Source: CAXBNB01 sp040151475 (GTDB lineage Bacteria > Bacteroidota > Bacteroidia > Cytophagales > Cyclobacteriaceae). Taken from it: a DNA stretch of 64,000 nt. The DNA is taken from NCBI RefSeq assembly GCF_040151475.1, contig NZ_JBDKWG010000116.1:1-64000 (forward strand). Direction: 5' to 3'. This document shows, piece after piece, positions 24,803 through 34,500 of the stretch (within the stretch, counting starts at the first letter, position 1; each line of letters opens with the position of its first letter). Below the pieces are notes generated by a model that worked only from the letters and a program-made list of their open reading frames with translations, was not told where the DNA came from and searched no databases. A program made the position numbers and the translations under genes.

Positions 24803-25680
24803 TGGCAAAATCACCAGCACATAAATGGGGGCAAATCATAGGAGACTTTCTTGAAGAAGTCTTTGCTACTGAACTTTCAAAGTTTGCCCGAAAACATAAG
24901 TTATACCTAGACACTCAAGGAGACCGTCCTGCTCGATCAGGAAAAAAGGTGAGCTGGATTGACTCATTTGAAAATTCTCATGACTTGGATTTTGTTCTTG
25001 AAAGAAATGGAACGAAAAACAAAATTGGAGACCCAGTTGCATTCATTGAAAGTGCTTGGAGACGGTACACCAAGCATTCAAGAAATAAAGCTCAAGAAAT
25101 TCAAGGTGCTATTTTACCATTAGTAGCTACACATAAGAATTTCGCTCCATTTATGGGAGTTATGTTAGCAGGAGAATTTACAGACGGAGCATTGAATCAA
25201 TTAAGGTCGTTAGGTTTCCATGTTCTTTATTTCCCTTATGACTTAATTCTTCAGGCATTCAAAAAATATGGAATAGACGCAAGTACAGAAGAAAATACGA
25301 CAGAGAAAGACTTTCAAGATAAAATTGACAAGTGGGAAAAGTTCGATAATAAGAAGAATTTGGCCAATTATCTGCTAAGACTAAATAAAGTAGAAGTTGA
25401 TGCCTTTTTTGAAAGCTTAGAAAAAGCCGTTTCAAGATTTATCGAATTAATAAGTGTTTTGCCTTTGCATGGAACTTCTAATACTCTTACAACAGTTGAA
25501 GAAGCCATCGACTTCATAGAAAGCTACCAAAATGATAATGGAAGCCTTCCTGTATTGAAATATGAAATCGTAGTTCGATACAATAACAAGGACAAGGTTG
25601 AAGGGATTTTTAATTCAAAAGAATCTGCAATTGAGTTTCTTGAGTCATATGCTGCACCAAAACCAAAGGACAAGAAATAA
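24802..25680 (+). CDS. Predicted restriction endonuclease, partner of the methyltransferase
   Basis: 292 residues from ATG at 24802, which overlaps the methyltransferase stop; a TTG five codons upstream is less likely. Residues 35-85 carry a candidate PD-(D/E)xK-like core: DRPARSGKKVSW, HDLDFVLERNG (D61/D63) and DPVAFIESAWRRYTKHSRNKAQEI with E83. The following hydrophobic strands (FAPFMGVMLAGEF, GFHVLYFPYDLILQAF) also fit a nuclease fold. The C-terminal ~90 residues look like a separate helical and small beta domain. The coupling to a methylase is the main reason for the restriction call; I do not recognise a characterised prototype. Confidence 0.75.
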   Translation: MAKSPAHKWGQIIGDFLEEVFATELSKFARKHKLYLDTQGDRPARSGKKVSWIDSFENSHDLDFVLERNGTKNKIGDPVAFIESAWRRYTKHSRNKAQEIQGAILPLVATHKNFAPFMGVMLAGEFTDGALNQLRSLGFHVLYFPYDLILQAFKKYGIDASTEENTTEKDFQDKIDKWEKFDNKKNLANYLLRLNKVEVDAFFESLEKAVSRFIELISVLPLHGTSNTLTTVEEAIDFIESYQNDNGSLPVLKYEIVVRYNNKDKVEGIFNSKESAIEFLESYAAPKPKDKK

Positions 25681-25876
25681 AAACACTGCCCCAGCATTGG
25701 CTAAGAAAACATAGGGCAGATAAGGCTTTCAGAAAGGTTCGTTCACTTAGCAAACTTCAGATTAGGCGGACAGGTCATCGCCTTGAAATCCGCTACTGCT
25801 CTTATACTTGACCGTTGACGGTTATTGTAAGAGCCAAAACAGATGCGGAAAACGGAATTCAAATATCGGCAAAAAT

Positions 25877-26191
25877 ATGGCGACAGAGAAAATAAAAAAG
25901 ACTTGTAAGTATGGACATACTTTTTATAAAAGTAGTGCCTGTCCGACTTGCCCGATTTGTGAAAAGCTCAAAGAACCTGCTTCAGGATTTTTAGCACTTT
26001 TAAGCAGCCCTGCAAGAAATGCATTGCTTCATTACGGAATTGACACAATTGAAAAATTGTCTTCATATACAGAGAAGGAAATTCTGAAATTACACGGAAT
26101 AGGAAAAGCGTCATTGCCCGTTTTTAGAAAAGCACTTGAAGAAAAAAGGTTGTCCTTCAAACGGAATGAAGACAAAAAATCAAGAAGATAA
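25877..26191 (+). CDS. Small protein with zinc-ribbon and RNA polymerase alpha-CTD-like domain
   Basis: 104 residues from ATG at 25877 (MATEKIKKTCKYGH); the frame is open from 25808 but those residues look non-coding. The N-terminus has KTCKYGHTFYKSSACPTCPICE, a cysteine-rich knuckle that may bind zinc. The C-terminus (LSSPARNALLHYGIDTIEKLSSYTEKEILKLHGIGKASLPVFRKALEE) is a helix-hairpin-helix domain of the RNA polymerase alpha-CTD type, found in many small stand-alone Bacteroidota proteins. DNA or protein binding is likely; the target is unknown. The 196 bases upstream hold no other gene but include the AAAACATAGGGCA direct repeat. Confidence 0.8.
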   Translation: MATEKIKKTCKYGHTFYKSSACPTCPICEKLKEPASGFLALLSSPARNALLHYGIDTIEKLSSYTEKEILKLHGIGKASLPVFRKALEEKRLSFKRNEDKKSRR

Positions 26192-26198
26192 ACATAGT

Positions 26199-26750
26199 AT
26201 GAGAAAACTAATTGCAGCAATCAATATGACACTTGATGGGTTTTGCGATCATACGGCCGGGTTGCCTGATGAAGAAATTCATCAACATTATACGGAATTA
26301 TTGGGTCAGGGAGACGCCATTTTATATGGCAGAACTACATATCAGCTTATGGAATTTTGGCGAACATTTTTGGAAAATCCTTCTGAAATAAAATCAATGA
26401 ATGACTTTGCCATAGCTATTGACAATATTCCAAAGATTGTTTTTTCCCATACCCTGAATAATGTTGAATGGAAAAGCGCAACCATAGCAAATCGTGATAT
26501 AAAAGAAACTGTTTTAGAACTCAAGCAACAATCAGGTAAAGATATTTTTGTTGGTAGTCCTGGTTTAATTATACAGTTAATGAAACTTAACTTGATTGAT
26601 GAATTCCAACTTTGCATACATCCGGTTGTTGCGGGAAACGGTTTGCCATTATTTGAAAACATAAACGACAGGACTATTTTTAAACTCGTTAAGACTAAAG
26701 TCTTTAATGGTGGAGCGGTAATTCTGCATTATGAACCGAGAAATGAATAA
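26199..26750 (+). CDS. Dihydrofolate reductase-family (RibD C-terminal-like) protein
   Basis: 183 residues from ATG at 26199 (MRKLIAAINMTLDGFCDHT), the typical start of the YwjB/YyaP group; the frame is open from 26136 but overlaps the previous gene. Family landmarks include DGFCDHTAG, DAILYGRTTYQLMEFWR, KIVFSHTLNNVEWKSA, KDIFVGSPGLIIQLMKLNLIDEFQLCIHPVVAGNGLPLF. The fold binds NADPH; substrates of these stand-alone members are mostly unknown, and some relate to riboflavin or pterin chemistry. It belongs to a run of small accessory genes. A shorter fragment of a related reductase follows 62 bases later. Confidence 0.88.
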   Translation: MRKLIAAINMTLDGFCDHTAGLPDEEIHQHYTELLGQGDAILYGRTTYQLMEFWRTFLENPSEIKSMNDFAIAIDNIPKIVFSHTLNNVEWKSATIANRDIKETVLELKQQSGKDIFVGSPGLIIQLMKLNLIDEFQLCIHPVVAGNGLPLFENINDRTIFKLVKTKVFNGGAVILHYEPRNE

Positions 26751-26812
26751 CAAAGCAGAACATAAAAAATGAAATAAATTATTTTGCAAAAAAACATTAA
26801 AATTGAAAGCAG

Positions 26813-26896
26813 ATGCGAAAAATATCACTCTTCATTGCTACAAGTTTAGACGGTTACATTGCAAAACTGGAAAATTATAATTCACAAAATGAGTAA
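26813..26896 (+). pseudogene. 5' fragment of a second dihydrofolate reductase-family gene
   Basis: A 27-codon frame reads MRKISLFIATSLDGYIAK then LENYNSQNE and stops at 26894. MRKxSLFIATSLDGYIA is the conserved N-terminus of RibD C-terminal-like reductases, normally followed by ~150 more residues that are absent here. The reading frame leaves the family after residue 18, so a deletion or recombination joined this start to unrelated DNA just before the hydrolase gene. It is not the same sequence as the intact paralogue at 26199. Confidence 0.75.
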
Positions 26897-26923
26897 GACA
26901 TTTTATAAATTTATTGAATCCGA

Positions 26924-27484
26924 ATGAAACCAATAAAAATTTTATTCGCTCACAGCGGTGGTGGACAAGGGGGTGCAGGACAAGGAAGTTTCGACCTTGT
27001 TTCGTACCTGAAGAAAGAATTACAGAACGATTTTGAAATTCACTATCCAATAATAGATGATCCGGAAGACCCATCCTATCAAAAGTGGAAAAAGCTCTTG
27101 TCTAAAGAGTTTGAAAATTTAGACCAACCTGTTATGCTAATTGGACATTCATTAGGAGGTTCAATGCTGCTTAAATACATCTCGGAAGAAAAACCAAATA
27201 TTTCAATTTCATCACTGTTTTTAGTTGCTACACCACATTGGGGAAAGAATGGTTGGGATATTGACGAATTTGTGCTGCAAGAAAATTTTGAACATAAATT
27301 AGGAAAAATAGCAACGGTATTTTTATATCACTGCAAAGAAGATTTAATTGTCCCTTTCAAACATTTGAATTTCTATAAAAAGGTATTCCCAAATGCAATC
27401 GTAAGGATTTTAAATGGAACAGACCATGCTTTTTCGAACGGATTACCGGAATTGGTTGGCGATATAAAATTGAAGAAATCATGA
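26924..27484 (+). CDS. Small alpha/beta hydrolase (RBBP9/YdeN-like)
   Basis: 186 residues. The nucleophile elbow GHSLGGS places the catalytic Ser at 76; YHCKEDLIVPF carries the likely catalytic Asp region and NGTDHAF the catalytic His. The short length without a lid and the N-terminal FAHSGGGQGGAGQGSF loop fit RBBP9/YdeN-like serine hydrolases. The substrate is unknown. Its stop overlaps the next ATG by four bases (ATGA), so it is translationally coupled with the VOC gene. Confidence 0.88.
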   Translation: MKPIKILFAHSGGGQGGAGQGSFDLVSYLKKELQNDFEIHYPIIDDPEDPSYQKWKKLLSKEFENLDQPVMLIGHSLGGSMLLKYISEEKPNISISSLFLVATPHWGKNGWDIDEFVLQENFEHKLGKIATVFLYHCKEDLIVPFKHLNFYKKVFPNAIVRILNGTDHAFSNGLPELVGDIKLKKS

Positions 27485-27969
27485 CAAAAAGTAAATTAAT
27501 GGAAATGCACAATGTTGGTATCGTGGTGGAATCCCTCGATAACGCAGTTGCATTTTTTTCGGAGATTGGATTGACTCTGGAAGGACGGATGAAGGTAGAA
27601 GGTGAATGGGCAGGACGTGTAACGGGACTTGGTAATCAGTCTGCTGAGATCGCAATGATGATTACCCCCGATGGACACTCCCGACTTGAACTTTCACAAT
27701 TTCTAACTCCTCAAACAATTGCAGACCACAGGACCGCCCCGGTGAATTCACTTGGTTATCTCCGTGTCATGTTCAGGGTTGACAACCTTGACGAATTGCT
27801 GATTAGACTTGAGAAACATGGTGCTGAAGTGGTAGGAGAAGTGGTTCAGTTTGGGGACATGTATCGGCTTTGCTATATACGTGGGACGGAAGGACTACTT
27901 GTCGGATTGGCAGAACAACTCGGGACTGAAACAGCAACGGATATTTTGGAGAACACAGAAGTAAATTAA
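27481..27969 (+). CDS. VOC-superfamily protein (glyoxalase/dioxygenase fold)
   Basis: 162 residues. MHNVGIVVESLDNAVAFFSEIGLTLEG is the classic first VOC module and SLGYLRVMFRVDNLDELLIRLEKHGAEVVGEVVQ the second, with YIRGTEGLLVGLAEQL at the end. Metal-binding positions look partly kept (His near the start, Glu in SRLELSQF). VOC proteins include glyoxalase I, extradiol dioxygenases and bleomycin/fosfomycin resistance proteins; the exact reaction cannot be told. It overlaps the hydrolase stop by four bases. Confidence 0.9.
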   Translation: MTKSKLMEMHNVGIVVESLDNAVAFFSEIGLTLEGRMKVEGEWAGRVTGLGNQSAEIAMMITPDGHSRLELSQFLTPQTIADHRTAPVNSLGYLRVMFRVDNLDELLIRLEKHGAEVVGEVVQFGDMYRLCYIRGTEGLLVGLAEQLGTETATDILENTEVN

Positions 27970-27990
27970 CATTTTAAAATAAGATAGATA

Positions 27991-28383
27991 ATGTTTACAG
28001 TAGAACAAATCGAATTGGCTCACAGCAAAATAAAGTCAGGAGCTGAATTTCCTAATTACATTCAGGATATTAAAGAAATTGGAGTCGTTGCATTTGAAAC
28101 GTGGGTGACTGACAGTCATACAAAATATTTTGGTAACAACGAATTTCAAACAAAATCCAAACCGAAATATGCTGAAATGGTAATAGCTGAAAAGAGTGAC
28201 ACTGATAAATTCAATCACTATTTAAAAATTCACCAAAAGGGAGAAACAGACTATTTTACTTTTTGTACACATTGTGCTGAAACAGGAATTGAAAAATGGA
28301 TTGTAAACCTTAATAAAATGACCTGCACCTATTATGACAAGGCTGAAAATGAAATATTAATTGAAAATGTTCCGTCTGTATAA
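27991..28383 (+). CDS. DUF1398 family protein
   Basis: 130 residues, full length for the family. MFTVEQIELAHSKIKSGAEFPNYIQDIKEIGVVAFETWVTDSHTKYFG and the C-terminal HCAETGIEKWIVNLNKMTCTYYDKAENEIL match DUF1398, small phage- and cassette-associated proteins of unknown function. It lies 21 bases after the VOC gene and is the last gene of the accessory run. Confidence 0.85.
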   Translation: MFTVEQIELAHSKIKSGAEFPNYIQDIKEIGVVAFETWVTDSHTKYFGNNEFQTKSKPKYAEMVIAEKSDTDKFNHYLKIHQKGETDYFTFCTHCAETGIEKWIVNLNKMTCTYYDKAENEILIENVPSV

Positions 28384-28757
28384 AAACAACGAACCTCCAC
28401 TGGTGTTAGCATCTCGCTGAGGCTAGTCAGTTTAAGACTATAGTTTCCTGATATAGAACAAAAAATAATAATAAATCAAAATTACTTATCTCAGTTTGCC
28501 CTTGATATAATCAAATAGCAATTCATATGAAAAGTCATTTTTGCATGCTTTTGATTATAAATAAATTATGGGTTTAAACAGATGACTAGACGAGTTTCAT
28601 TGGTCAGTATATTTCCGTGGAGATCGGAAAGTTCGCTACAATTTATATATTTAAAATATGGTGTGCTTGCTATGAGTGAATGGAAAGCCCGCCTGCCGGA
28701 AGGGCAGGGTTAGTGCATTCTAATCCCCACTTGCCATTGCCAAACTATATATAAATT
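28384..28757. other. Non-coding gap between the accessory island and the sulfatase
   Basis: 374 bases with no credible gene. It opens with GAACCTCCACTGGTGTTAGC, like other cassette ends in this island. A perfect hairpin CCTGCC (28692-28697)/GGCAGG (28703-28708) with loop GGAAG lies 50 bases before the sulfatase start and could act as a terminator of upstream transcription or a leader structure. No clear promoter was identified. Confidence 0.45.
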
Positions 28758-30176
28758 ATGAAAAAGATACTTTATCTAATTGTTTATGCTTTTTTTCTTT
28801 GTGGCTGTGCAGGTATAGAAAACAAAAAGCCAAATATTATCCTGATATTTATTGACGATATGGGATGGGCAGATTTATCCTGCTTTGGAAATGTAGATGC
28901 GCAAACACCTAATATTGATAAACTGGAGTCAGAAGGTATATGCTTTGAGCAATTTTATGTGAATTCACCTATTTGTTCACCATCTCGTGTAGCAATCTCA
29001 ACAGGAACTTACCCACAGCGCTGGAATATCACTTCTTACCTGGCTCATCGAGACCTTAACCATGAACGTAGCATGGTAAATTGGCTTGATCCTTCAGCAC
29101 CTATGCTGGCTCGAAGATTGAACAATGCCGGGTATGCCACTGGTCATTTTGGCAAATGGCACATGGGCGGACAACGTGATGTGACTGACGCACCATACAT
29201 CAATGAATATGGATTTGATAAATCACTGACCAATTTTGAAGGGATGGGAGCCAAATTGCTTCCCCTTACGAAAGACGAAAGTGGAAAAGTAGGACAGATT
29301 TGGAAGAAAGCGGAAATGCTTGGAAAACCTTTTAGGTGGATGCAAAGGTCTGAGATTACCACGGGATTTATTGATTCAGCTGTAAATTTTATTGATGAAG
29401 CTGTTAAAATGCAAAAACCATTTTACGTAAATATTTGGCCGGACGATGTACACAGCCCTTATTGGCCACCGTTTGAAGAATACGGAGTGGCAAAAGCATC
29501 CGGTAAAAGAGGGTTGTATCTGGCGGTTTTGGAAGCAATGGATCAACAGTTTGGAAAACTGGTTGACTATATTCAGACAAATAATGAATTACGCAACAAT
29601 ACACTGGTTTTGTTTTGTTCAGATAATGGGCCGGAGTTGGGTGCCGGACGAGCGGGAGAATTAAAGGGATATAAAACACATCTTTACGAAGGAGGAATAC
29701 GTTCTTCCCTGATAGTCTGGGGGCCTGGATTTATGAGTGAAAAAGTTCAAGGTACTCGAAATAAAAGGTCGGTTTTTTCCGCTATAGATTTAGCACCGTC
29801 ATTGCTTGAGTTTACCGGAACAAAATCACCTGACAGCTTCATTACAGATGGAGAATGTCATATACAAACAATTCTGGGAGAAGCAAATTCATCTCGTAAA
29901 TCCCCAATATTTTACAGTCGTCCTCCGGATCGAAAAAATTATTACAATTTTAAGAATCTTCCTGATTTGGCTATGCGTGAAGGAGACTGGAAACTTTTGT
30001 GCGATTACGATGGAAGCAGGCCAGAACTGTATAATATTGTTAATGACCCTGGAGAGTCTCAAAACCTTGCAGAGGTACATGTCGGGAGAGTTGAGGAAAT
30101 GACTCAAAAAGTGGTGTCATGGTATAGGTCTATGCCTGTATTGGAAACAGAAAAACATGAAGCTTCAAACCAGTAA
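28758..30176 (+). CDS. Lipoprotein sulfatase (formylglycine-dependent)
   Basis: 472 residues. The N-terminus MKKILYLIVYAFFLCGCAG ends in a lipobox, so it is probably lipid-anchored. The catalytic motif is CSPSR with Cys73, the Cys-type C-x-P-S-R that is oxidised to formylglycine. Metal and substrate residues are seen in NIILIFIDDMGWADLSCFG (Asp pair), GKWHMGG, and LVLFCSDNGPELGAGRAGELKGYKTHLYEGGIRSS. Sulfatases of this group remove sulfate esters from polysaccharides or small molecules outside the cytoplasm. No formylglycine-generating enzyme, glycoside hydrolase or SusCD pair is adjacent, so the substrate is unknown. Confidence 0.95.
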   Translation: MKKILYLIVYAFFLCGCAGIENKKPNIILIFIDDMGWADLSCFGNVDAQTPNIDKLESEGICFEQFYVNSPICSPSRVAISTGTYPQRWNITSYLAHRDLNHERSMVNWLDPSAPMLARRLNNAGYATGHFGKWHMGGQRDVTDAPYINEYGFDKSLTNFEGMGAKLLPLTKDESGKVGQIWKKAEMLGKPFRWMQRSEITTGFIDSAVNFIDEAVKMQKPFYVNIWPDDVHSPYWPPFEEYGVAKASGKRGLYLAVLEAMDQQFGKLVDYIQTNNELRNNTLVLFCSDNGPELGAGRAGELKGYKTHLYEGGIRSSLIVWGPGFMSEKVQGTRNKRSVFSAIDLAPSLLEFTGTKSPDSFITDGECHIQTILGEANSSRKSPIFYSRPPDRKNYYNFKNLPDLAMREGDWKLLCDYDGSRPELYNIVNDPGESQNLAEVHVGRVEEMTQKVVSWYRSMPVLETEKHEASNQ

Positions 30177-30275
30177 TATTTGATAGTATTAAAAGATTTA
30201 GGATATAATTGTTAAAAGAAAATACAAATCAGAAAGGTTTAAATAGTTTGAAAGATTAACGTAAAAATGTAAAGC

Positions 30276-30641
30276 ATGAACAACTCAAAAAAACATGATG
30301 AGCGTATTGCAACTATGACGTTCGCTTCCGTGTATCCACATTATATCAAAAAAGTGGAGAGGAAAGGGAGAACAAAAGAAGAATTACATCAGGTAATTGA
30401 GTGGTTAACTGGCTATGATGAAAAAAAACTGCAAGCACTTATTGATGAAAAAGTAACTTTTGAAATATTTTTTCGGAATGCTACATTAAATGCTAATACT
30501 TATCTCATCACGGGTGTAATCTGTGGCTATCGGGTCGAAGAAATCGAGAATCCGTTAACGCAACAGGTGAGGTACTTGGACAAGTTGGTAGATGAATTGG
30601 CGAAAGGACGTAAGATGGAGAAGATACTGAGGGTTGTGTAG
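30276..30641 (+). CDS. DUF2200 family protein
   Basis: 121 residues, full length. RIATMTFASVYPHYIKKVERKGRTKEELHQVIEWLTGYDEKKLQALIDEKVTFEIFFRNA and ITGVICGYRVEEIENPLTQQVRYLDKLVDELAKGRKMEKIL are the conserved family blocks. No signal peptide; a cytosolic helical protein of unknown function. It stands alone, 100 bases after the sulfatase. Confidence 0.93.
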   Translation: MNNSKKHDERIATMTFASVYPHYIKKVERKGRTKEELHQVIEWLTGYDEKKLQALIDEKVTFEIFFRNATLNANTYLITGVICGYRVEEIENPLTQQVRYLDKLVDELAKGRKMEKILRVV

Positions 30642-30854
30642 GGAGCTTTCATTAGTCTGGAATCACACTTAGTTTCGAAAAAAACTTTCCTATAAGTGCT
30701 ATAAATTGTGAGAAAGTCGTAGAGTTACATCTATTATTTATTCCCCCGATTGACGAACTGCCTAATACCTTAGATGGATTTTTCCTAAGCAGAGAAAAAC
30801 TTAAATGATGTATGTGCGTTATATTCAGGTGTTTACAGTTAACTGACTATCGAT

Positions 30855-31388
30855 ATGAGCAAATTAGGAATCATCATTATTGCATTTTTTTGTCTTCGAA
30901 CAGATTGGCTGGGAGAGGCAGAATACTTAATTGATCAAACTGATGAAAGAGCTACTCTTTCTAATACCATCAAACTTAAAGAAAAAGGAGGTCAAACTGC
31001 CATTATGGAGTATGGCTTGGATGATGTCGAAAAATTAAGTGTCCATTATGACTATGGTAATGTAATGGACATGGAATCAAACTTTTACTCAAAAGACGGA
31101 TTAATATTTTCAGAGTTTACCGTTGGACAGGATGTTTTAATCTATAAAAGAGAACTACAACCAAGCGAACCCTACGCATCCCTGATTGAATCTAAAATAT
31201 ACTTTAAGTCAGAAACTTATGGCCTTAAAAAGACCAGAAAGATAAATATCCATGAATCCGATAATATTGCGGAACTTAAACTTAAGCTTAAAGACAAGGA
31301 ATTTAAAATTGATACGCTTGGTAGTACTGATTATCAAAGGATGACCGATAAATACAATCGAATAAAAAGAAAAACACAACAAGAGTAA
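30855..31388 (+). CDS. Hypothetical protein with N-terminal signal-like segment
   Basis: 177 residues, not recognised. The start MSKLGIIIIAFFCLRTDWLG has a short hydrophobic stretch that may be an export signal, though no clean cleavage site is visible. The middle is beta-rich (VHYDYGNVMDMESNFYSKDG, LIFSEFTVGQDVLIYKRE), and the C-terminus is charged and helical, ending in DKYNRIKRKTQQE. It is flanked by ~210 and ~120 bases of non-coding DNA, so it is probably transcribed alone. Confidence 0.65.
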   Translation: MSKLGIIIIAFFCLRTDWLGEAEYLIDQTDERATLSNTIKLKEKGGQTAIMEYGLDDVEKLSVHYDYGNVMDMESNFYSKDGLIFSEFTVGQDVLIYKRELQPSEPYASLIESKIYFKSETYGLKKTRKINIHESDNIAELKLKLKDKEFKIDTLGSTDYQRMTDKYNRIKRKTQQE

Positions 31389-31512
31389 TCATTACTTTTT
31401 CTTGCACAAAACCATTTCCACAGTCTATTGTCTTAGGTTTTTGGTACATTTCCCCAAACTTTTGCATACTCATTTTAGCTATTCTCCTCCGTTCTCAATA
31501 GCTTAGTTTTAG

Positions 31513-34500
31513 ATGAGTGCAACAAGCGTACAGGAAATTAAAAATTTCCATATATACCAATCTTCTGCCGGATCAGGAAAGACTTATACCCTGACCCGTG
31601 AATACCTCAAACTGGCTTTGAGGCGACCTGACTATTACAGGAGCATCTTGGCGGTGACTTTTACCAACAAAGCTACCGAAGAGATGAAATCCAGGATCAT
31701 TGATACATTGGATTCATTATCTAGAGGTGCACATAGCATGTCAGGTGAGTTGCAGGAAGAACTGGGTATGTCAGCAGATCAATTGAAGCAAAGAGCGACT
31801 GATGTACTCAAAAATGTATTGCACAATTATTCTTCTTTTGCGGTCATCACCATTGATGCTTTTTTTCAAAAAGTGGTGCGTTCGTTTGCACGAGAGATAG
31901 GGGTTCAGGGAGGATTTCAGGTAGAGCTCAACCAGCAAAAAGTAATATCCGAGGTAGTCGATAAACTACTGATGGAAATAGGGGAAAATAAAAGCCTTAC
32001 CAATTGGCTGACTGAATTTGCCTTTTACAAAATCAATGAAGGACAATCCTGGGATACCAGAAAAGACATTAATGGACTAGCAAACGAGCTTTTCAAAGAG
32101 CTGTTTGTGCAGGAAAAGGAGAAGATTTTCCAAAGTATGGGAGATGAAGACTTTATGCCTTCTTTCATGAAATCTTTGAATCAATTGGTTAGAAATTTTG
32201 AAAGCAAACTACTTGCTCATGGCAATGCTGCTATCAAAATCATGGAGCAATACGGATTGAATCAGTTCGATTTTTCTTATGGCGTGGCTGGTGTTGGTGG
32301 TTATTTACACAAGCTTTCGCAGCAAGTAGTAGCAGAGCCGGGAATACGCGCTATCCAGGCACTCAACGAAGGGAAATGGTACAGCAAAGCATCCAACAAA
32401 AAGGAAGCTATAGATCAGGCTGTTGACGGTGGCTTGGCTCAGGTCTTGCAGGATATTATTGTGCATTGGGAGCAGCATTTTCAAAGGTATTTTACTGCCA
32501 AACAAATTATCCGAAACATCTATACTTTTGGCCTGTTGTCGGAGGTGTCCAACCAGCTCAATGACTATCGTGATCAAAATGACCTGTTGTTGATTTCTGA
32601 TTTTCCGGTATTCCTCAACAACATCATTCGTGACAGTGACACACCATATATTTATGAGAAAATAGGATCAAGGTTTAGCAACTATCTGATCGATGAGTTT
32701 CAGGATACTTCAGGGTTGCAATGGCAAAATTTTAAACCACTGGTGAAGGACGTAGTGGATGCAGGGAATTTCAGCATGGTGGTGGGAGACATCAAGCAAT
32801 CCATCTACCGCTGGAGGGGCGGCAATTGGAAATTGCTTTTAGAGAAAATAAAGGAAGATGTAGGGGAACAATATGCTGTAAACATTCCGTTGCAAGCCAA
32901 TTGGAGAAGCAAGAAGAATATCGTGGAATTTAATAATGACCTCTTCAGTAAGACACCTCAAATTATTTACGAACATTTCCAAAAGGAAGCAGGGGAAGGT
33001 ATTGATGAGATTGAAAACATAAAAAAAGCATACTCGGAAGTCGAGCAAGATCATGTGGAGGGAGAAAAATCCACCGGGGGTATCATCGACATCCGGTTCA
33101 TTCGTAAAGAGGAAGGTGAAAGCTCCAGGGAGACAGCCATTGGGAATCTGATTGAAACAGTAGAAAAACTACAGGATACAAAATGCAATCTTAGAGACAT
33201 TGCCATATTGATCAGAAACAAATACGATGGCAAACTGATCACTGAGGCATTGATGCAACGTGAATCTGAAAATGAACAGTCGAGGTACAAGTATGACATC
33301 ATTTCTAACGAATCACTATTCCTAAAGAATTCTCCGGTAGTCAATTTCATTGTATGTGCGTTGAAAGTCTTGTTCCATTCGAAAGAACAGGTTTATCAAT
33401 CTGAGTTGCTGTACGCCTGGAATGTGTATTTGAAAAATGAACAGCCTCAGCTTATTGGTGTTTTCAAAGAGCAGAAAAACAATCCTTTGAGCATTTTGGC
33501 TGAGCATAAAAAAGAATTGAATGCACAAAGTCTGATAGATCAGATAGAATCTCTGATCAGGTTGTTTGGACTTCAGGAATATAAAGACCAGATGGCTTAT
33601 CTTTTGGCTTTTCAGGATGCCGTGCTTGATTTTTCAGAAAGGGAAAATACTGGCGTGGATGGGTTCCTGCAATGGTGGGAAGAAAACAAAGACCGTTCGA
33701 TTCAGGTTTCTGACGAAATGGAAGCCATGCGCCTGATGACCATCCACAAATCAAAAGGTCTGCAATTCAAAGTGGTCATTATACCATTTTGCAACTGGAA
33801 AATGGATCATAGCCCCATGCATGACAATATCGTTTGGTGTGATACTAAGGAAAATGAGCCTTTCTCAAACTTACCTTATGTACCCCTCAAGTACAAAAAG
33901 GACATGGATAAGTCTCTTTTTGCGGCAGATTACTGGGAGGAAAAAGTAAAAGCTTATGTGGACAATTTGAATCTCCTGTATGTGGCATTTACCAGAGCAG
34001 AAGAGGCACTTTACATTATGTCCGAATTGGATGAAAAGAAAACTGATGCGCTATCAGGTGTAAATACACTATTGCACCATTACATTACTTTGCATGACCT
34101 TGAGGGATGGCATGTAGAGGAGGATCACTATAGTTTTGGAGAAAAGTTGCCTTACTCTGTGTATGAACGAGATGGAAAGGCTGAGGAATTTTCCCTGACC
34201 AAATTAATTTCCAATCCATGGAATGAACGAAAGGATTTGTCTATCCGATCTGGCCAGTTTATCCGCAACGAAGAGGTACTTGACCGCATCAATGAAGGAG
34301 TGATCATACACTACATATTGTCAAAAGTAACATTACGCAAAGATTTTGAAAAGGCGATAAAAGCAGCAGAAATTGAATATGGATTGAGCATTGATGAGGT
34401 AAGTGAAATCAAAATAAAGTTACGCTCTATTTTCAATATCGATCAGGTGAACGATTGGTTTTCTGATCGTTGGCAGGTGAAAAATGAGGTCAGTATTATT

